Shown: positions 42,196-51,511, numbered from the stretch's first letter. The stretch: DNA of 60,209 nt from Chitinophagaceae bacterium (GCA_028288595.1 JAQBNK010000048.1:1-60209), one strand, 5' to 3'. Program-made: numbers and translations. The notes: generated from the sequence alone by a model not told the origin.

Positions 42196-44538
42196 ATGGC
42201 AAAGAATTTACTGATCGTTGAGTCACCTGCAAAGGCCAAGACCATAGAAAAAATTTTAGGCGAAGATTTCGAGGTAAAGAGCTGTTATGGCCATATCCGC
42301 GACCTTGACAAAGGCGATATGGGTATCGACGTAAAGCATAATTATAAGCCCAATTATATTGTTCCCGAAGAAAAACAAAAGGTCGTTAAGGAATTGAAAG
42401 CAGTTGCCAAAAAATCTGGTGAAGTATGGCTGGCGACGGATGAGGACCGTGAAGGAGAAGCGATCAGCTGGCATTTATGCGAAGTTTTGGGACTTGACCC
42501 TTCGACAACAAAACGCATTGTTTTTCATGAGATTACAAAGCCTGCAATTAAAAAAGCGGTTGATAATCCCCGGTTACTGGATATGAACCTTGTAAATGCC
42601 CAGCAGGCACGCCGAATCGTTGACCGTATCGTGGGTTTTGAGCTAAGCCCGGTTTTGTGGAAAAAGATCAGCATGAAGAACTCGTTGAGCGCCGGCAGGG
42701 TGCAGAGTGTCGCAGTAAGATTAATAGCGGAAAGAGAACGGGAGATCAATGCTTTTAAAGCAGCTAGCAATTTTAAGATTGAAGCTTTCTTCGCTGCTAA
42801 AGACATTAATAATAAAAGCGTCAGTTTTAAAGCAGAGGGAAACAGGGTTAAAAATGACGAAGAAGCTGAGAAATTCCTCGAAAGTTGTAAGGGCGCAAAA
42901 TATTCAGTAAAAGACATCCAGGTTAAGCCTGCGAAAAAGTCACCTTCTGCCCCGTTCACCACTTCCACTTTACAACAGGAAGCAAGCCGCAAACTGGGTT
43001 ATGGCGTTAGTAAAACAATGGTACTTGCTCAAAAATTATATGAAAGCGGTAAGATCACCTACATGCGTACTGACAGTGTGAGCCTGAGTGAAACCGCGAT
43101 CGATGATATCAAAGGGCAAATTGGAAAACAATTCGGCGACCGCTATGTGCAGCTTCGCAAGTACAAGAATAAATCAGAAAATGCGCAGGAGGCGCATGAG
43201 GCCATTCGACCAACGTACATGGAGAATTCTTCGATAGAAGATGCAGATACAAGACGTTTGTATGAACTGATCTGGAAGAGAACGATCGCTTCACAAATGG
43301 CCGATGCCGAACTCGAAAAAACAATTGCTAAAATCAGTATATCAACCAATAATTCAGAGCTTACTGCCCAGGGTGAAGTGCTGAAGTTTGACGGGTTTTT
43401 AAAAGCCTATTCAGAAGATAAGGATGATGATGAAATAACAGACGAGGAAGAAACCGAGGGCATGTTACCTGCATTAGCCGTGGGCCAATCGTTAGACTTG
43501 AAAGAATTAACGGCTATCGAACGATTTACAAGACCTGCACCACGCTATACAGAGGCTTCACTCGTAAAAAAACTGGAAGAACTGGGTATCGGGCGCCCCT
43601 CTACTTATGCGCCTACTATCAGCACGATCTTAAAAAGAGGTTATGTTGAAAAAAGGGATAAAGAAGGTATTAAAAGAGACTTCAGGGTTCTGGTATTGAA
43701 GAATGACGTTATCGCAAAAAAAACAGAGCAGGAAAATACGGGTGCTGAAAAATCGAAGCTCTTTCCAACAGATCTTGGGTTGGTTGTAACAGATTTTTTG
43801 AACAAGCATTTTGATGATATAATGGATTATCGCTTTACAGCGAGAATAGAAGAAGAATTTGATGAGATAGCGCAGGGAAAACAGCAATGGGCTAAAATGG
43901 TTGATCATTTTTATCATCCATTTAAAAAAGATGTGGAGGAAACGCTTGAAAATGCAGAACGTGCCGTTGGTGAAAGAAGTCTTGGAACTGATCCTGTATC
44001 TGGTAAAAAAGTAATCGCAAGAATGGGCCGCTATGGCCCGATGGTACAGATAGGCGATACGACAGAAGAAGAAAAGGCACGCTTCGCAAAACTGAAACAG
44101 GACCAAAGCATTGAAACAATAAATTTAGATGAAGCGATGGAACTGTTTAAACTGCCGAGAATGCTGGGCCAGTTTGAAGACAGCGATGTGAGTGTAAACA
44201 TTGGGCGGTTTGGCCCTTATGCAGCCCACGATAAAAAGTTTTATTCGCTGAATAAAGAAATGGATCCCTACACGGTAACATTAGAAGAAATTGCCCCGCT
44301 GATAGAAGAAAAGAGGAAAGCTAAAGACGAAAGAACAGTGAAGGTTTTTGAAAAAGAAAAAATACAATTATTACGTGGCCCCTATGGTATTTATATAAAA
44401 CAGGGATTGCGAAATTATAAACTCTCCAAAGATCAACAGGAAAAAGCAACAGACTTAACGATTGAAGAGGTTAAGAAAGTGATCGAGGATCAAAAGGCGA
44501 ATCCGCCGAAGAAATCTGCGAGAAGAAAAGCAAAATAA
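42196..44538 (+). CDS. topA: DNA topoisomerase I
   Basis: A 780-residue type IA topoisomerase that relaxes negative supercoils. The Toprim domain opens with LLIVESPAKAKTIEKILGED and includes DEDREGEAISWHL. The active-site Tyr289 is in GKITYMRTDSVSLS. The C-terminus has three topo C-terminal repeats (GRYGPMVQIGD, GRFGPYAAHDKKFYSL, GPYGIYIKQGLRNYKL) and a basic tail, without zinc-ribbon cysteines, as in other Bacteroidota. Length is about 90 residues shorter than in E. coli because of those missing fingers. Confidence 0.96.
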   Translation: MAKNLLIVESPAKAKTIEKILGEDFEVKSCYGHIRDLDKGDMGIDVKHNYKPNYIVPEEKQKVVKELKAVAKKSGEVWLATDEDREGEAISWHLCEVLGLDPSTTKRIVFHEITKPAIKKAVDNPRLLDMNLVNAQQARRIVDRIVGFELSPVLWKKISMKNSLSAGRVQSVAVRLIAEREREINAFKAASNFKIEAFFAAKDINNKSVSFKAEGNRVKNDEEAEKFLESCKGAKYSVKDIQVKPAKKSPSAPFTTSTLQQEASRKLGYGVSKTMVLAQKLYESGKITYMRTDSVSLSETAIDDIKGQIGKQFGDRYVQLRKYKNKSENAQEAHEAIRPTYMENSSIEDADTRRLYELIWKRTIASQMADAELEKTIAKISISTNNSELTAQGEVLKFDGFLKAYSEDKDDDEITDEEETEGMLPALAVGQSLDLKELTAIERFTRPAPRYTEASLVKKLEELGIGRPSTYAPTISTILKRGYVEKRDKEGIKRDFRVLVLKNDVIAKKTEQENTGAEKSKLFPTDLGLVVTDFLNKHFDDIMDYRFTARIEEEFDEIAQGKQQWAKMVDHFYHPFKKDVEETLENAERAVGERSLGTDPVSGKKVIARMGRYGPMVQIGDTTEEEKARFAKLKQDQSIETINLDEAMELFKLPRMLGQFEDSDVSVNIGRFGPYAAHDKKFYSLNKEMDPYTVTLEEIAPLIEEKRKAKDERTVKVFEKEKIQLLRGPYGIYIKQGLRNYKLSKDQQEKATDLTIEEVKKVIEDQKANPPKKSARRKAK

Positions 44539-44561
44539 AACCAACCGGAATTATTTACCAC

Positions 44562-44607
44562 ATAGGCACATAAGGCACATAGGTAATTTTGTGAGTCTTA
44601 TGTGCCT
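44562..44607. repeat. Short inverted repeat with 'aggcacata' words downstream of topA
   Basis: Arms 44562-44580 and 44595-44607 pair through AGGCACATAAG/CTTATGTGCCT. The words are those of the longer element at 17525-17627. Likely transcript end of topA. Confidence 0.6.
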
Positions 44608-44751
44608 GTTTGTTATAATGATATTAACAACAGCTGAATAACTAAATACCCGGCATTTTAGAAAAAATAATTTAGTTTGATAGTGCTTTGAAATGGTACG
44701 CAAGTTGAATGGTATACAATATGCAGGATTAGAAGAAGAAAAGGATATGTT

Positions 44752-45624
44752 ATGAGAGAGACCAATGAAATATCAGCATTGTTTCACCTGATTGATGATC
44801 CCGACCAGGAAGTGTTCACGACGGTATCAGAGAGAATTGTAGGGTTCGGTAAAAATATCATTCCCAACCTGGAAAATCTCTGGGAAACAACTACCAGCAA
44901 CGAGGTTCAGGAAAGAATTGAAATGCTGATCCACCGCCTGCATTATTCTGATCTTGTACAGGACCTTACAGAATGGCGGGACAGTGCTTATCACGATCTT
45001 TTATTGGGTACACTCCTCGTAGCTAAATTCCAGTATCCAGATTTGCAGACAGCGCCAGTCTTACAGGAGATTGAGAAGATCCGCCGAAATGTATGGCTTG
45101 AGCTCAACAGTTTTCTAACCCCGCTTGAACAGGCAAATGTGATTTCCAGTATTCTTTACAATTATTATAACCTGAAAGGTGTGGATATGGATTATTCCAA
45201 TCCCGACCATTTTCTTTTACATAAAGTATTGCAAAGCAAAAAAGGTAATGCTATCTCCAATGGAATTTTATACCTGATATTAGGTGAGCTGCTGGATATT
45301 CCTGTTAAGGTTATTAATATCCCCAGGCAATTTGTACTGGCTTTTTTTAGTCCTTCCGCGGATGAAGAAATTTCCGAGGAAAACCCAAGAGAGAATATTA
45401 TTTTTTATGTAGATCCATCAAGCGGTGTTGCTTTTTCAAATAAAGATCTCGAAGCATATTTTAAACGCATCGCTGTTCCCATCACACCTTTTTATTTCAA
45501 ACCACAATCGCATAAAAGGATCATTCAATTACTTATTGAAGAGCTGGGCAAATGCTTTGAAGAACCCGAGAATTTATATAAGCAGGAAGAATTAAAAAAA
45601 CTGATAGAATTATTGGATCAGTAA
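44752..45624 (+). CDS. Transglutaminase-like (SirB1 family) protein
   Basis: A 290-residue cytoplasmic protein. The N-terminal half consists of HEAT-like helices (FHLIDDPDQEVFTTVSERIV) and the core block KGNAISNGILYLILGELLDI followed by PVKVINIPRQFVLAFF belongs to the Transglut_core2 family. The usual Cys of transglutaminases appears replaced (N-A-I-S-N-G), so enzymatic activity is doubtful. Stand-alone gene after topA. Confidence 0.8.
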   Translation: MRETNEISALFHLIDDPDQEVFTTVSERIVGFGKNIIPNLENLWETTTSNEVQERIEMLIHRLHYSDLVQDLTEWRDSAYHDLLLGTLLVAKFQYPDLQTAPVLQEIEKIRRNVWLELNSFLTPLEQANVISSILYNYYNLKGVDMDYSNPDHFLLHKVLQSKKGNAISNGILYLILGELLDIPVKVINIPRQFVLAFFSPSADEEISEENPRENIIFYVDPSSGVAFSNKDLEAYFKRIAVPITPFYFKPQSHKRIIQLLIEELGKCFEEPENLYKQEELKKLIELLDQ

Positions 45625-45632
45625 GTGTGGTA

Positions 45633-45736
45633 AAATTCTAAATACTAATATCTAAGTACTAAATACTAATCTCTAAATTCTAACGAGCAGGACGTTCAAT
45701 TAGAATTTAGAGATTAGTATTTAGAATTTAGAATTT
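45633..45736. repeat. Long A/T-rich inverted repeat with 'aatactaatctctaaattcta' type words
   Basis: Right arm 45700-45736 is an almost exact reverse complement of the inner left arm 45655-45683; the left arm extends out to 45633 with more of the same words. It fills the gap between the convergent SirB1-like and OsmC genes. Confidence 0.8.
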
Positions 45737-45737
45737 T

Positions 45738-46151
45738 TTATGAAGTCAGTTCAGACTCTAAATTGATCTGCGTATTCAGCAATAAACTTATAGGGCAGTT
45801 TTGTTTTGCTTCATTTGCACACTCATCAAATTTTTCCTTTGTAATACCCGGCACTTTTGCCTGTAATTTCAAGTTCGAGGAAACGATCTTTCCTTCTTCC
45901 AGGGTTACTTCTGCAGTGGTTTGTATACTTTCAGGAGTAAAACCAGCAGCACCCAAAACAAAGCTCAGCTTCATGCTAAAACATCCTGCATGAGCAGCAG
46001 CGATTAATTCTTCAGGGTTGGTTCCTTTTCCTTCTGCAAAACGCGAATTATACGAGTATTGGGTTTGCTGTAATACTGCACTTTGCGTAGTTAAGTGGCC
46101 ACTGCCCTCTTTACCAGAGCCATTCCATTCGGCTGTTGCGGTTCTTTTCAT
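45738..46151 (-). CDS. OsmC family protein
   Basis: A 137-residue OsmC/Ohr-type protein, a thiol-dependent peroxidase fold. The helix motif LIAAAHAGCFSMKLSFVLG carries the first active Cys, and the second Cys lies in KQNCPISLLL. The start KRTATAEWNGSGKEGSGHLT is typical of OsmC, which handles organic hydroperoxides. Stand-alone, divergent from csaA. Confidence 0.9.
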   Translation of the reverse strand: MKRTATAEWNGSGKEGSGHLTTQSAVLQQTQYSYNSRFAEGKGTNPEELIAAAHAGCFSMKLSFVLGAAGFTPESIQTTAEVTLEEGKIVSSNLKLQAKVPGITKEKFDECANEAKQNCPISLLLNTQINLESELTS

Positions 46152-46264
46152 TTGTTCGTTGTTTTTTATTTTTAGTTATCCAATAGAAAACCTGCATTAA
46201 TCTCAACGATGAGAAAAATTTGTATACCCGGTTTCATAATGGTTATTTTTAAAAAAATATTTAC

Positions 46265-46594
46265 ATGATTACCTGGGATGATTTTACGAAGATCGATATC
46301 CGCTCCGGAACCATAATTGAAGTTAAAGATTTTCCTGCTGCAAAAAAGCCTGCTTACCAGTTAACTATAGACTTTGGCCCGTTGGGTATTAAACAATCAT
46401 CGGCGCAAATAACAGATCATTATACGAAAGAGCAACTCCAGGGAAAGCAGATAGTAGCTATAGTCAACTTTCAGCCGAAACAAATAGCGACCTTTTTTAG
46501 TGAATGCCTGGTTTTAGGCGTGTATGATAAAAATAAACAGGTAATTTTATTAGGTATCGATAAGCCGGTCGATAATGGACAGCAGGCCGGTTAA
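46265..46594 (+). CDS. csaA: tRNA-binding domain protein CsaA
   Basis: A 109-residue OB-fold protein of the CsaA/EMAP-like tRNA-binding family. WDDFTKIDIRSGTIIEVKDF and IVAIVNFQPKQIATFFSECL are the signatures. CsaA was described as an export-related chaperone and tRNA binder. It is six bases before the ogt gene, hence co-transcribed. Confidence 0.92.
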   Translation: MITWDDFTKIDIRSGTIIEVKDFPAAKKPAYQLTIDFGPLGIKQSSAQITDHYTKEQLQGKQIVAIVNFQPKQIATFFSECLVLGVYDKNKQVILLGIDKPVDNGQQAG

Positions 46595-46600
46595 AACTAA

Positions 46601-47095
46601 ATGGATATTTATTACACATATTATGAGAGCCCCATTGGCCTGCTAAAAATGGGTGGCACCGATCATTATATCTGCGAACTAAGTTTCGTGGATAATACGG
46701 AACAACTGGTACATGGCGAACCGGGTATTTCGGAAGTTATGCATCAGTGCACAGAACAGTTAATAGAATTCTTTAATGGCAATCGTCGCGAGTTTAATGT
46801 CCCCATCGCACAGGATGGTACCGATTTTCAGCAGCGGGTCTGGGGTGAACTGCTTGATATCCCCTATGGAAGAACTATCAGTTATATGGACCTTGCAAAA
46901 CGACTTGGTGATCCTAAAGTGATCAGGGCGGCGGCCAGCACTAATGGTAAAAACAAAGTCGCCATCATTGTCCCTTGTCACCGTGTTATTGGCTCTAATT
47001 CTGCATTAACCGGTTACGCCGGCGGCCTCTGGAGAAAACGATGGCTGCTGGAACATGAGTTTAAAATCGCCCATGGCGTTCAGACATTATTCTAA
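46601..47095 (+). CDS. ogt: Methylated-DNA--[protein]-cysteine S-methyltransferase
   Basis: A 164-residue O6-alkylguanine DNA alkyltransferase that accepts the alkyl group on its own Cys. The acceptor motif PCHRVIGS has Cys126. The helix-turn-helix part (PYGRTISYMDLAKRLGDPKV) and GYAGGLWRKRWLLEHE complete the C-terminal domain. It follows csaA by six bases and precedes the ferredoxin reductase by one base. A small DNA alkylation repair protein is also in the window (19898), but not linked. Confidence 0.93.
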   Translation: MDIYYTYYESPIGLLKMGGTDHYICELSFVDNTEQLVHGEPGISEVMHQCTEQLIEFFNGNRREFNVPIAQDGTDFQQRVWGELLDIPYGRTISYMDLAKRLGDPKVIRAAASTNGKNKVAIIVPCHRVIGSNSALTGYAGGLWRKRWLLEHEFKIAHGVQTLF

Positions 47096-47096
47096 A

Positions 47097-48140
47097 ATGG
47101 AAGGGACGGAAAACCGCTTACACTTTAAGATCATTTCTGTAAGACAGGAAACCGCGGATGTAAAAACTTTTTTTCTCGAACTGCAAGATCCGGTGCAGAT
47201 TCATTACAGATCGGGCCAGTTTCTAACTTTTCTTTTTACTATTTATGATAAAGAAGTAAGACGCTCCTATTCATTAGGCTCATCGCCTGGTATTGACCCG
47301 CATTTATTTATCACCGTTAAACGAAAAGAGAACGGAGAATTTTCAAGATTACTTTTTGATCATTTTCATCCGGGTGATACACTAACAGCCTTACCTCCTG
47401 CCGGGCGGTTCACATTACCGGAAACAGCTGTTAAAGAATATGTTTTTATTGCAGCAGGAACCGGAATCGTACCCATCTACAGTTTAATAAAAGAGGCGAT
47501 GCAGTTTTTTCCGGAAACCACTGTATTACTGATTTATCAGAATAAAAATGAATTGAATATTATTTATCAGGATGAATTAGAATTAATAAAAACGAAGCAT
47601 CCTGACCGTTTAAACATCATCTATCTTTTTAGTTCTCCAAAAGAGCATATTCATTTCCCTTCGAGACTAAATAATAATTTGCTGGAGAAAATAATACAGC
47701 AGGAAGTGAAATCCGCCGAAGTATTATTTTATACCTGCGGACCAAAGCTATTCATGACGATGGTCGAATTTACTTTACGATTGATGGGTTACTTAAAAGA
47801 ACAGGTCAAGAAAGAAAATTTTGTGATTGATCCTTTACCTGTATTCAAACTGGTTGATACAACTCCGAAAACGGTAAACATTATTTACAGGAAAAAAAAG
47901 ATTTCGTTACAGGTTTCACAGCCTGATAGTATTTTAACGACTGCATTATCTCATCACATAGAACTTCCTTATAGCTGCCGTGGAGGCCGATGCAGTTCCT
48001 GCATCGCTATTTGTAAATCGGGAAAAGTAAGTATGAGCGTAAATGAAGTTTTGACTGATAAAGATCTTGAAAAAGGTTACATACTTACATGTGTTGCGCA
48101 CCCGGAGACGGACGTAGAGATAGTTTATGAGGAATTATGA
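47097..48140 (+). CDS. Ferredoxin-NADP+ reductase-like protein with 2Fe-2S domain (PaaE-like)
   Basis: About 347 residues when started at the Met directly after the ogt stop; an upstream in-frame ATG at 47055 would overlap ogt. The FAD domain has RSYSLGSS, the NAD domain FIAAGTGIVPIYSLIKEA and FYTCGPKLFMTMVE, and the C-terminal 2Fe-2S domain SCRGGRCSSCIAICKSG with the fourth Cys in LTCVAHP. This three-domain order matches PaaE/HmpA-like reductases that feed electrons to oxygenases. No oxygenase is nearby, so the partner is unknown. Confidence 0.87.
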   Translation: MEGTENRLHFKIISVRQETADVKTFFLELQDPVQIHYRSGQFLTFLFTIYDKEVRRSYSLGSSPGIDPHLFITVKRKENGEFSRLLFDHFHPGDTLTALPPAGRFTLPETAVKEYVFIAAGTGIVPIYSLIKEAMQFFPETTVLLIYQNKNELNIIYQDELELIKTKHPDRLNIIYLFSSPKEHIHFPSRLNNNLLEKIIQQEVKSAEVLFYTCGPKLFMTMVEFTLRLMGYLKEQVKKENFVIDPLPVFKLVDTTPKTVNIIYRKKKISLQVSQPDSILTTALSHHIELPYSCRGGRCSSCIAICKSGKVSMSVNEVLTDKDLEKGYILTCVAHPETDVEIVYEEL

Positions 48141-48174
48141 ATGATGAATTCTGAATGATGAATTCCGAGTGACA

Positions 48175-48241
48175 AATTAGGAATTAGAATGATCATTCTC
48201 AATGCAGGTCCTCCTCATTCTTAATTCTTAATTCCTAATTT
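48175..48241. repeat. A/T-rich inverted repeat with 'aattaggaattagaat' words
   Basis: Left arm 48175-48192, right arm about 48215-48241; they pair over 18 or more bases. Preceded by direct repeats of 'gaatgatgaatt'. Sits between the convergent reductase and holin-like genes. Confidence 0.75.
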
Positions 48242-48254
48242 GTTATTGCTTTTG

Positions 48255-48593
48255 CTAATAAAAAATATTTTGAAAGATTGTTCCCACAAGCGCCATGCAT
48301 ACGGCGAGGATGAATGCGGCTGTGAAATTTTTCAATACAAATCCCCTGAAAAAATAATCCACTATTCTAAGAACAATTGCTGTAACGATTAACCTTACCA
48401 GGAAAGATAAAAGTCCTAGTGTAATAATATTTAAAGGAAGCCTGAGCAGAAAGCCAACTGTTGCATCAAGAATTCCTACAATAAAGGCGACGGCTAAAGC
48501 GGTTCCGAAACTGCGAACCTTGATAGTCGGCATAAAATGCGCAAGCAGCATTAAGACGCCTGCGTTTAAAAATAACTGAACGATCAAACCCAT
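48255..48593 (-). CDS. Phage holin family (4_2) membrane protein
   Basis: A 112-residue protein with four hydrophobic segments. The layout (VQLFLNAGVLMLLAHFMPTI, then AVAFIVGILDATVGFLLRLP and LGLLSFLVRLIVTAIVLRIV) is that of the YvlD/phage_holin_4_2 family. Despite its name the family is chromosomal and general, and there is no sign of prophage here. Function is not known; it may be an envelope protein. Confidence 0.82.
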   Translation of the reverse strand: MGLIVQLFLNAGVLMLLAHFMPTIKVRSFGTALAVAFIVGILDATVGFLLRLPLNIITLGLLSFLVRLIVTAIVLRIVDYFFRGFVLKNFTAAFILAVCMALVGTIFQNIFY

Positions 48594-48648
48594 GGTTGAA
48601 GATTGTACTGTTAATCAACATTTTTTATGCCACTAACTTAAAATTTAA

Positions 48649-49134
48649 TCACTCCATATCTAAAGCGGTAAAACTTAATGGTAATAACATGCTTGCACGA
48701 GGTATCACGTAAATTTTACCTTCCAAGCCCCCCAGTATTAAACGAATCGGATGTTTAACACGCTCTTCATACTCAAGTAAAGCCTGCCTGCACATGCCGC
48801 AGGGCGAAACGGGGCGGTTGCTTTCCCCATTGTTATTATGATAACTGATTGCAATAGTTTGAACGGGAACTTTTGGAAATAAAGAAGATGCGCCAGCCAG
48901 CAATACACGTTCGGCGCACATGCCAACAGGATAGCTGGCATTCTCCTGGTTTGTGCCCGTGACCTGCTCTCCATTTTCAAGTTTTGCAACTGCCCCCACG
49001 AAAAAGTTTGAGTATGGAGCATAGGCATTTTCTGTTACTTTTCTTGCTTGCATCAGCAGCTTCTTATCGTCGTCGTTTAAATTATCGCTGGAATCGTAGA
49101 CCTCGAATTCAAATTGATATTTCTGGTGGTTCAT
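48649..49134 (-). CDS. cdd: Cytidine deaminase
   Basis: A 161-residue homotetrameric-type cytidine deaminase (pyrimidine salvage). Zinc ligands and the catalytic Glu are in GMCAERVLLA (Cys73, Glu75) and PCGMCRQAL (Cys112, Cys115). The substrate-binding AYAPYSNFFVGAVAKLENGE precedes them. The lepB terminator lies directly upstream, so cdd needs its own promoter in a very short space. Confidence 0.94.
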   Translation of the reverse strand: MNHQKYQFEFEVYDSSDNLNDDDKKLLMQARKVTENAYAPYSNFFVGAVAKLENGEQVTGTNQENASYPVGMCAERVLLAGASSLFPKVPVQTIAISYHNNNGESNRPVSPCGMCRQALLEYEERVKHPIRLILGGLEGKIYVIPRASMLLPLSFTALDME

Positions 49135-49150
49135 TACTAATTTTTTAGAT

Positions 49151-49184
49151 AAAAAAAGTCCCCGCTGCGCTTAGCTGCGGGGAC
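49151..49184 (-). terminator. Rho-independent terminator of lepB
   Basis: Stem GTCCCCGC/GCGGGGAC with an 11-base loop, followed on the reverse strand by seven T. It starts about 24 bases after the lepB stop and ends 17 bases before the cdd start. Confidence 0.88.
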
Positions 49185-49207
49185 CCTTATCGGTAAATGA
49201 AGATAAG

Positions 49208-50716
49208 TTATTTGATACTTTTAAACAAGCGGTTCCACCGTGGCCCTTTGTTCCAGCTAAACCATATCAGGGAAGCTTTCCCCACAACATGGGTTTCCGG
49301 TACAAAACCCCAGAAACGGCTGTCCTGGCTACGATGACGGTTGTCTCCCATCATCCAGTAATAATTATATTTTAAAATGTACTGGTTTGCAGGTTTACCA
49401 TTAATGAGATACTGCCCGTTATTTTCTTCAAGTGTATTATGTTCATAAACGGTGATCAGCCGGCGATACATTTCAATATTCTGCGGGGTCAGATTCAGCA
49501 CCTGTCCTTGTTTAGGAATTTGCACAGGGCCGAAATTATCAACGGTCCACGGAAAATTAACATCTTCATTCGGCCAGGTTAACCCATGCGTATTATCCAC
49601 ATAGGGCTGTATTGATTTTATGTTAGGCTGTTTCTTTATTTTTTCCAAACCTTCGGGTGTAGTATTAATGACAAAAGTATTGGCGCCGCTGATCTGTGTG
49701 TAGCTCTGATCCTGGTCATTATCAAGATCAATTCCTAATTCATCTTTAATAAAATCTGCCGTTAGAGGCTGACCCGTTGTCTCTATCAGGTAATCTTTCT
49801 GTGATCCCGGCGGCACAAACCCTGGCTGGTTATTCACATATAAAATTCCTTCCTTCACCTGGATAATATCTCCTGAAACACCAACGCAGCGCTTGATATA
49901 GTTATCGGTTTTATCCATTGGATGAACCAGTATCGGAAAATTAGACATGAGCACCTCCCGGTTTCCTTTAAACTGTTGACGAAGCACATCATAATAAGGT
50001 TGCTTGGAACCATACTCAGGTAGATTGATAATGGTATCCCCTGCAGGAAAATTAAATACCACTACATCATTCCTTTTTACTTTAGTGAAGCCACCAATGC
50101 GCTTATATGGCAGTTGGATCCATTTTAAATAAGACGGGGTAGTCTGGGAAAAAGGCATTGTATTATGAACAAAAGGAAAACTCAGCGGTGTTTGCGGTAA
50201 CCGCGGTCCGTAACTCATTTTGTTTACGAAAAGAAAGTCATTCACCAGTAAGGTCCTTTCCATACTGGGTGTGGGGATAGTGTATGCCTCAAAAATAAAA
50301 GTACGGATTAAGGTGGCCGCAACTATTGCAAAAACCGCTGCATCAACCCATTCCCGGGCGGCTGACTTTTTATATCGTTTGAGTGCATCAGGGCCTGCCC
50401 ATCTTACATCCGGCGAATAACCGAGATAAGGCATGTAAATAAAGGGAACCAACACCAGCAGCGCATGATCAATGAGTGAAAATCTGCCAAAGTTCATCGA
50501 AAGGATAATAGTGATCCAGATAGAAATAAATTGCCCGGCTATCGGAATGAACTGCAGGTAAAACCATATCTTTTTAATCCTGCACTTTTCTACAATGATC
50601 CATGTATTATAAAAAGGGATCAGGGCCTTCCAGGGTTCAACCCCCATTTTTTTAAACATTCCGTATAAGCCAACATGCCAGCCAATAATGTAAATCGCGA
50701 AAATGATCCAACCCAT
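49208..50716 (-). CDS. lepB: Signal peptidase I
   Basis: A 502-residue type I signal peptidase, much longer than the 324 residues of E. coli. Several N-terminal hydrophobic segments (1-100) precede the catalytic domain. Ser151 is in TIPTPSMERTL and the general-base Lys275 in DNYIKRCVG; the C-terminal box is MMGDNRHRSQDSRFWG. About 130 residues are inserted between the Lys box and that last box, a feature I recall for Bacteroidota LepB. It cleaves Sec and Tat signal peptides, many of which are encoded in this window. A strong promoter lies just upstream and a terminator downstream. Confidence 0.94.
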   Translation of the reverse strand: MGWIIFAIYIIGWHVGLYGMFKKMGVEPWKALIPFYNTWIIVEKCRIKKIWFYLQFIPIAGQFISIWITIILSMNFGRFSLIDHALLVLVPFIYMPYLGYSPDVRWAGPDALKRYKKSAAREWVDAAVFAIVAATLIRTFIFEAYTIPTPSMERTLLVNDFLFVNKMSYGPRLPQTPLSFPFVHNTMPFSQTTPSYLKWIQLPYKRIGGFTKVKRNDVVVFNFPAGDTIINLPEYGSKQPYYDVLRQQFKGNREVLMSNFPILVHPMDKTDNYIKRCVGVSGDIIQVKEGILYVNNQPGFVPPGSQKDYLIETTGQPLTADFIKDELGIDLDNDQDQSYTQISGANTFVINTTPEGLEKIKKQPNIKSIQPYVDNTHGLTWPNEDVNFPWTVDNFGPVQIPKQGQVLNLTPQNIEMYRRLITVYEHNTLEENNGQYLINGKPANQYILKYNYYWMMGDNRHRSQDSRFWGFVPETHVVGKASLIWFSWNKGPRWNRLFKSIK

Positions 50717-50734
50717 TGTTTCTGTTTAAGATGT

Positions 50735-50764
50735 CAAAAATAACCTACGCTTTGTGATAACCAA
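50735..50764 (-). promoter_or_regulatory. Bacteroidota sigma-A promoter of lepB
   Basis: On the reverse strand the -33 TTG (50762-50764) is followed by 19 bases and then TATTTTTG (50735-50742), an exact TAnnTTTG. The start point should be near 50728, about 12 bases before the ATG. Confidence 0.7.
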
Positions 50765-50942
50765 GAACCATTTTATGTATGTAGATAAAACAGGAATAAA
50801 CTTACAGGGAAATTGTTAAAATGGCCTGTTACCGCTTGTATCCATGCGTGATTGTTTCATTGTTAATTGAAAGGCACCAATGGGCCGAAACTAAACAATT
50901 AAACAATTCAACCATTGAACCCTGGAACTATTAGCTCCATTC

Positions 50943-51458
50943 TTACCCACCTATCTCTTTTTTCATCAGCCAGTCGTTCTGTACGTCGTGCCCGAGGATA
51001 AAAACGTGTTCACTAAATTTTTCAAAGTCCCATTTTTTATAAAAAGAAATCGCCCTTTCATTTTTGTCCCAAACGCCTAACCAAACTATTTCAACCCCGC
51101 TTTCCTTTGCTTTTAATAAACATTGCTTCATCAACTCATTTCCTGCACCCCGGCCTATCTTATCTTTTATCATATAGATCCGGCCAATTTCAACAGCAGT
51201 TCTGTTCCCGAGACTTACATGCTGGCGCATTCTCATATTTGCATAACCAATCAGTTGATCGGATTCATACATTAATATGCAAGTGTTTCCTTCGGATGAC
51301 AGCTCTCTACGGATATTTTCAACCACAAAATAAGTATCCAGGAACAGTTGCATATCCTCTGCTTTGTTCTGCTCATGAAATGTATCATAGAAAGTTGTGC
51401 GGCTGATATCGCAAACAATTTCTGCATCAGAAGGAAGAGCGAGTTTGAAAGTGTACAT
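50943..51458 (-). CDS. GNAT family N-acetyltransferase
   Basis: A 171-residue acetyltransferase. The CoA site reads IYMIKDKIGRGAGNELMKQC, and the C-terminal EIVWLGVWDKNERAISFYKK followed by WDFEKFSEHVFILG matches GNATs of the spermidine/diamine-like type. Substrate is open. Stand-alone, downstream of the thiolase on the same strand, 53 bp apart. Confidence 0.87.
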   Translation of the reverse strand: MYTFKLALPSDAEIVCDISRTTFYDTFHEQNKAEDMQLFLDTYFVVENIRRELSSEGNTCILMYESDQLIGYANMRMRQHVSLGNRTAVEIGRIYMIKDKIGRGAGNELMKQCLLKAKESGVEIVWLGVWDKNERAISFYKKWDFEKFSEHVFILGHDVQNDWLMKKEIGG

Positions 51459-51511
51459 GAAATGGAAAGTTCTGCGCTTAGATTTAGATATTAGTATTTA
51501 GTATTTAGTAT

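Noticed and set aside
48255-48593. Holin annotation as a sign of prophage
   Set aside because: The family is chromosomal in most bacteria and no phage gene is near.
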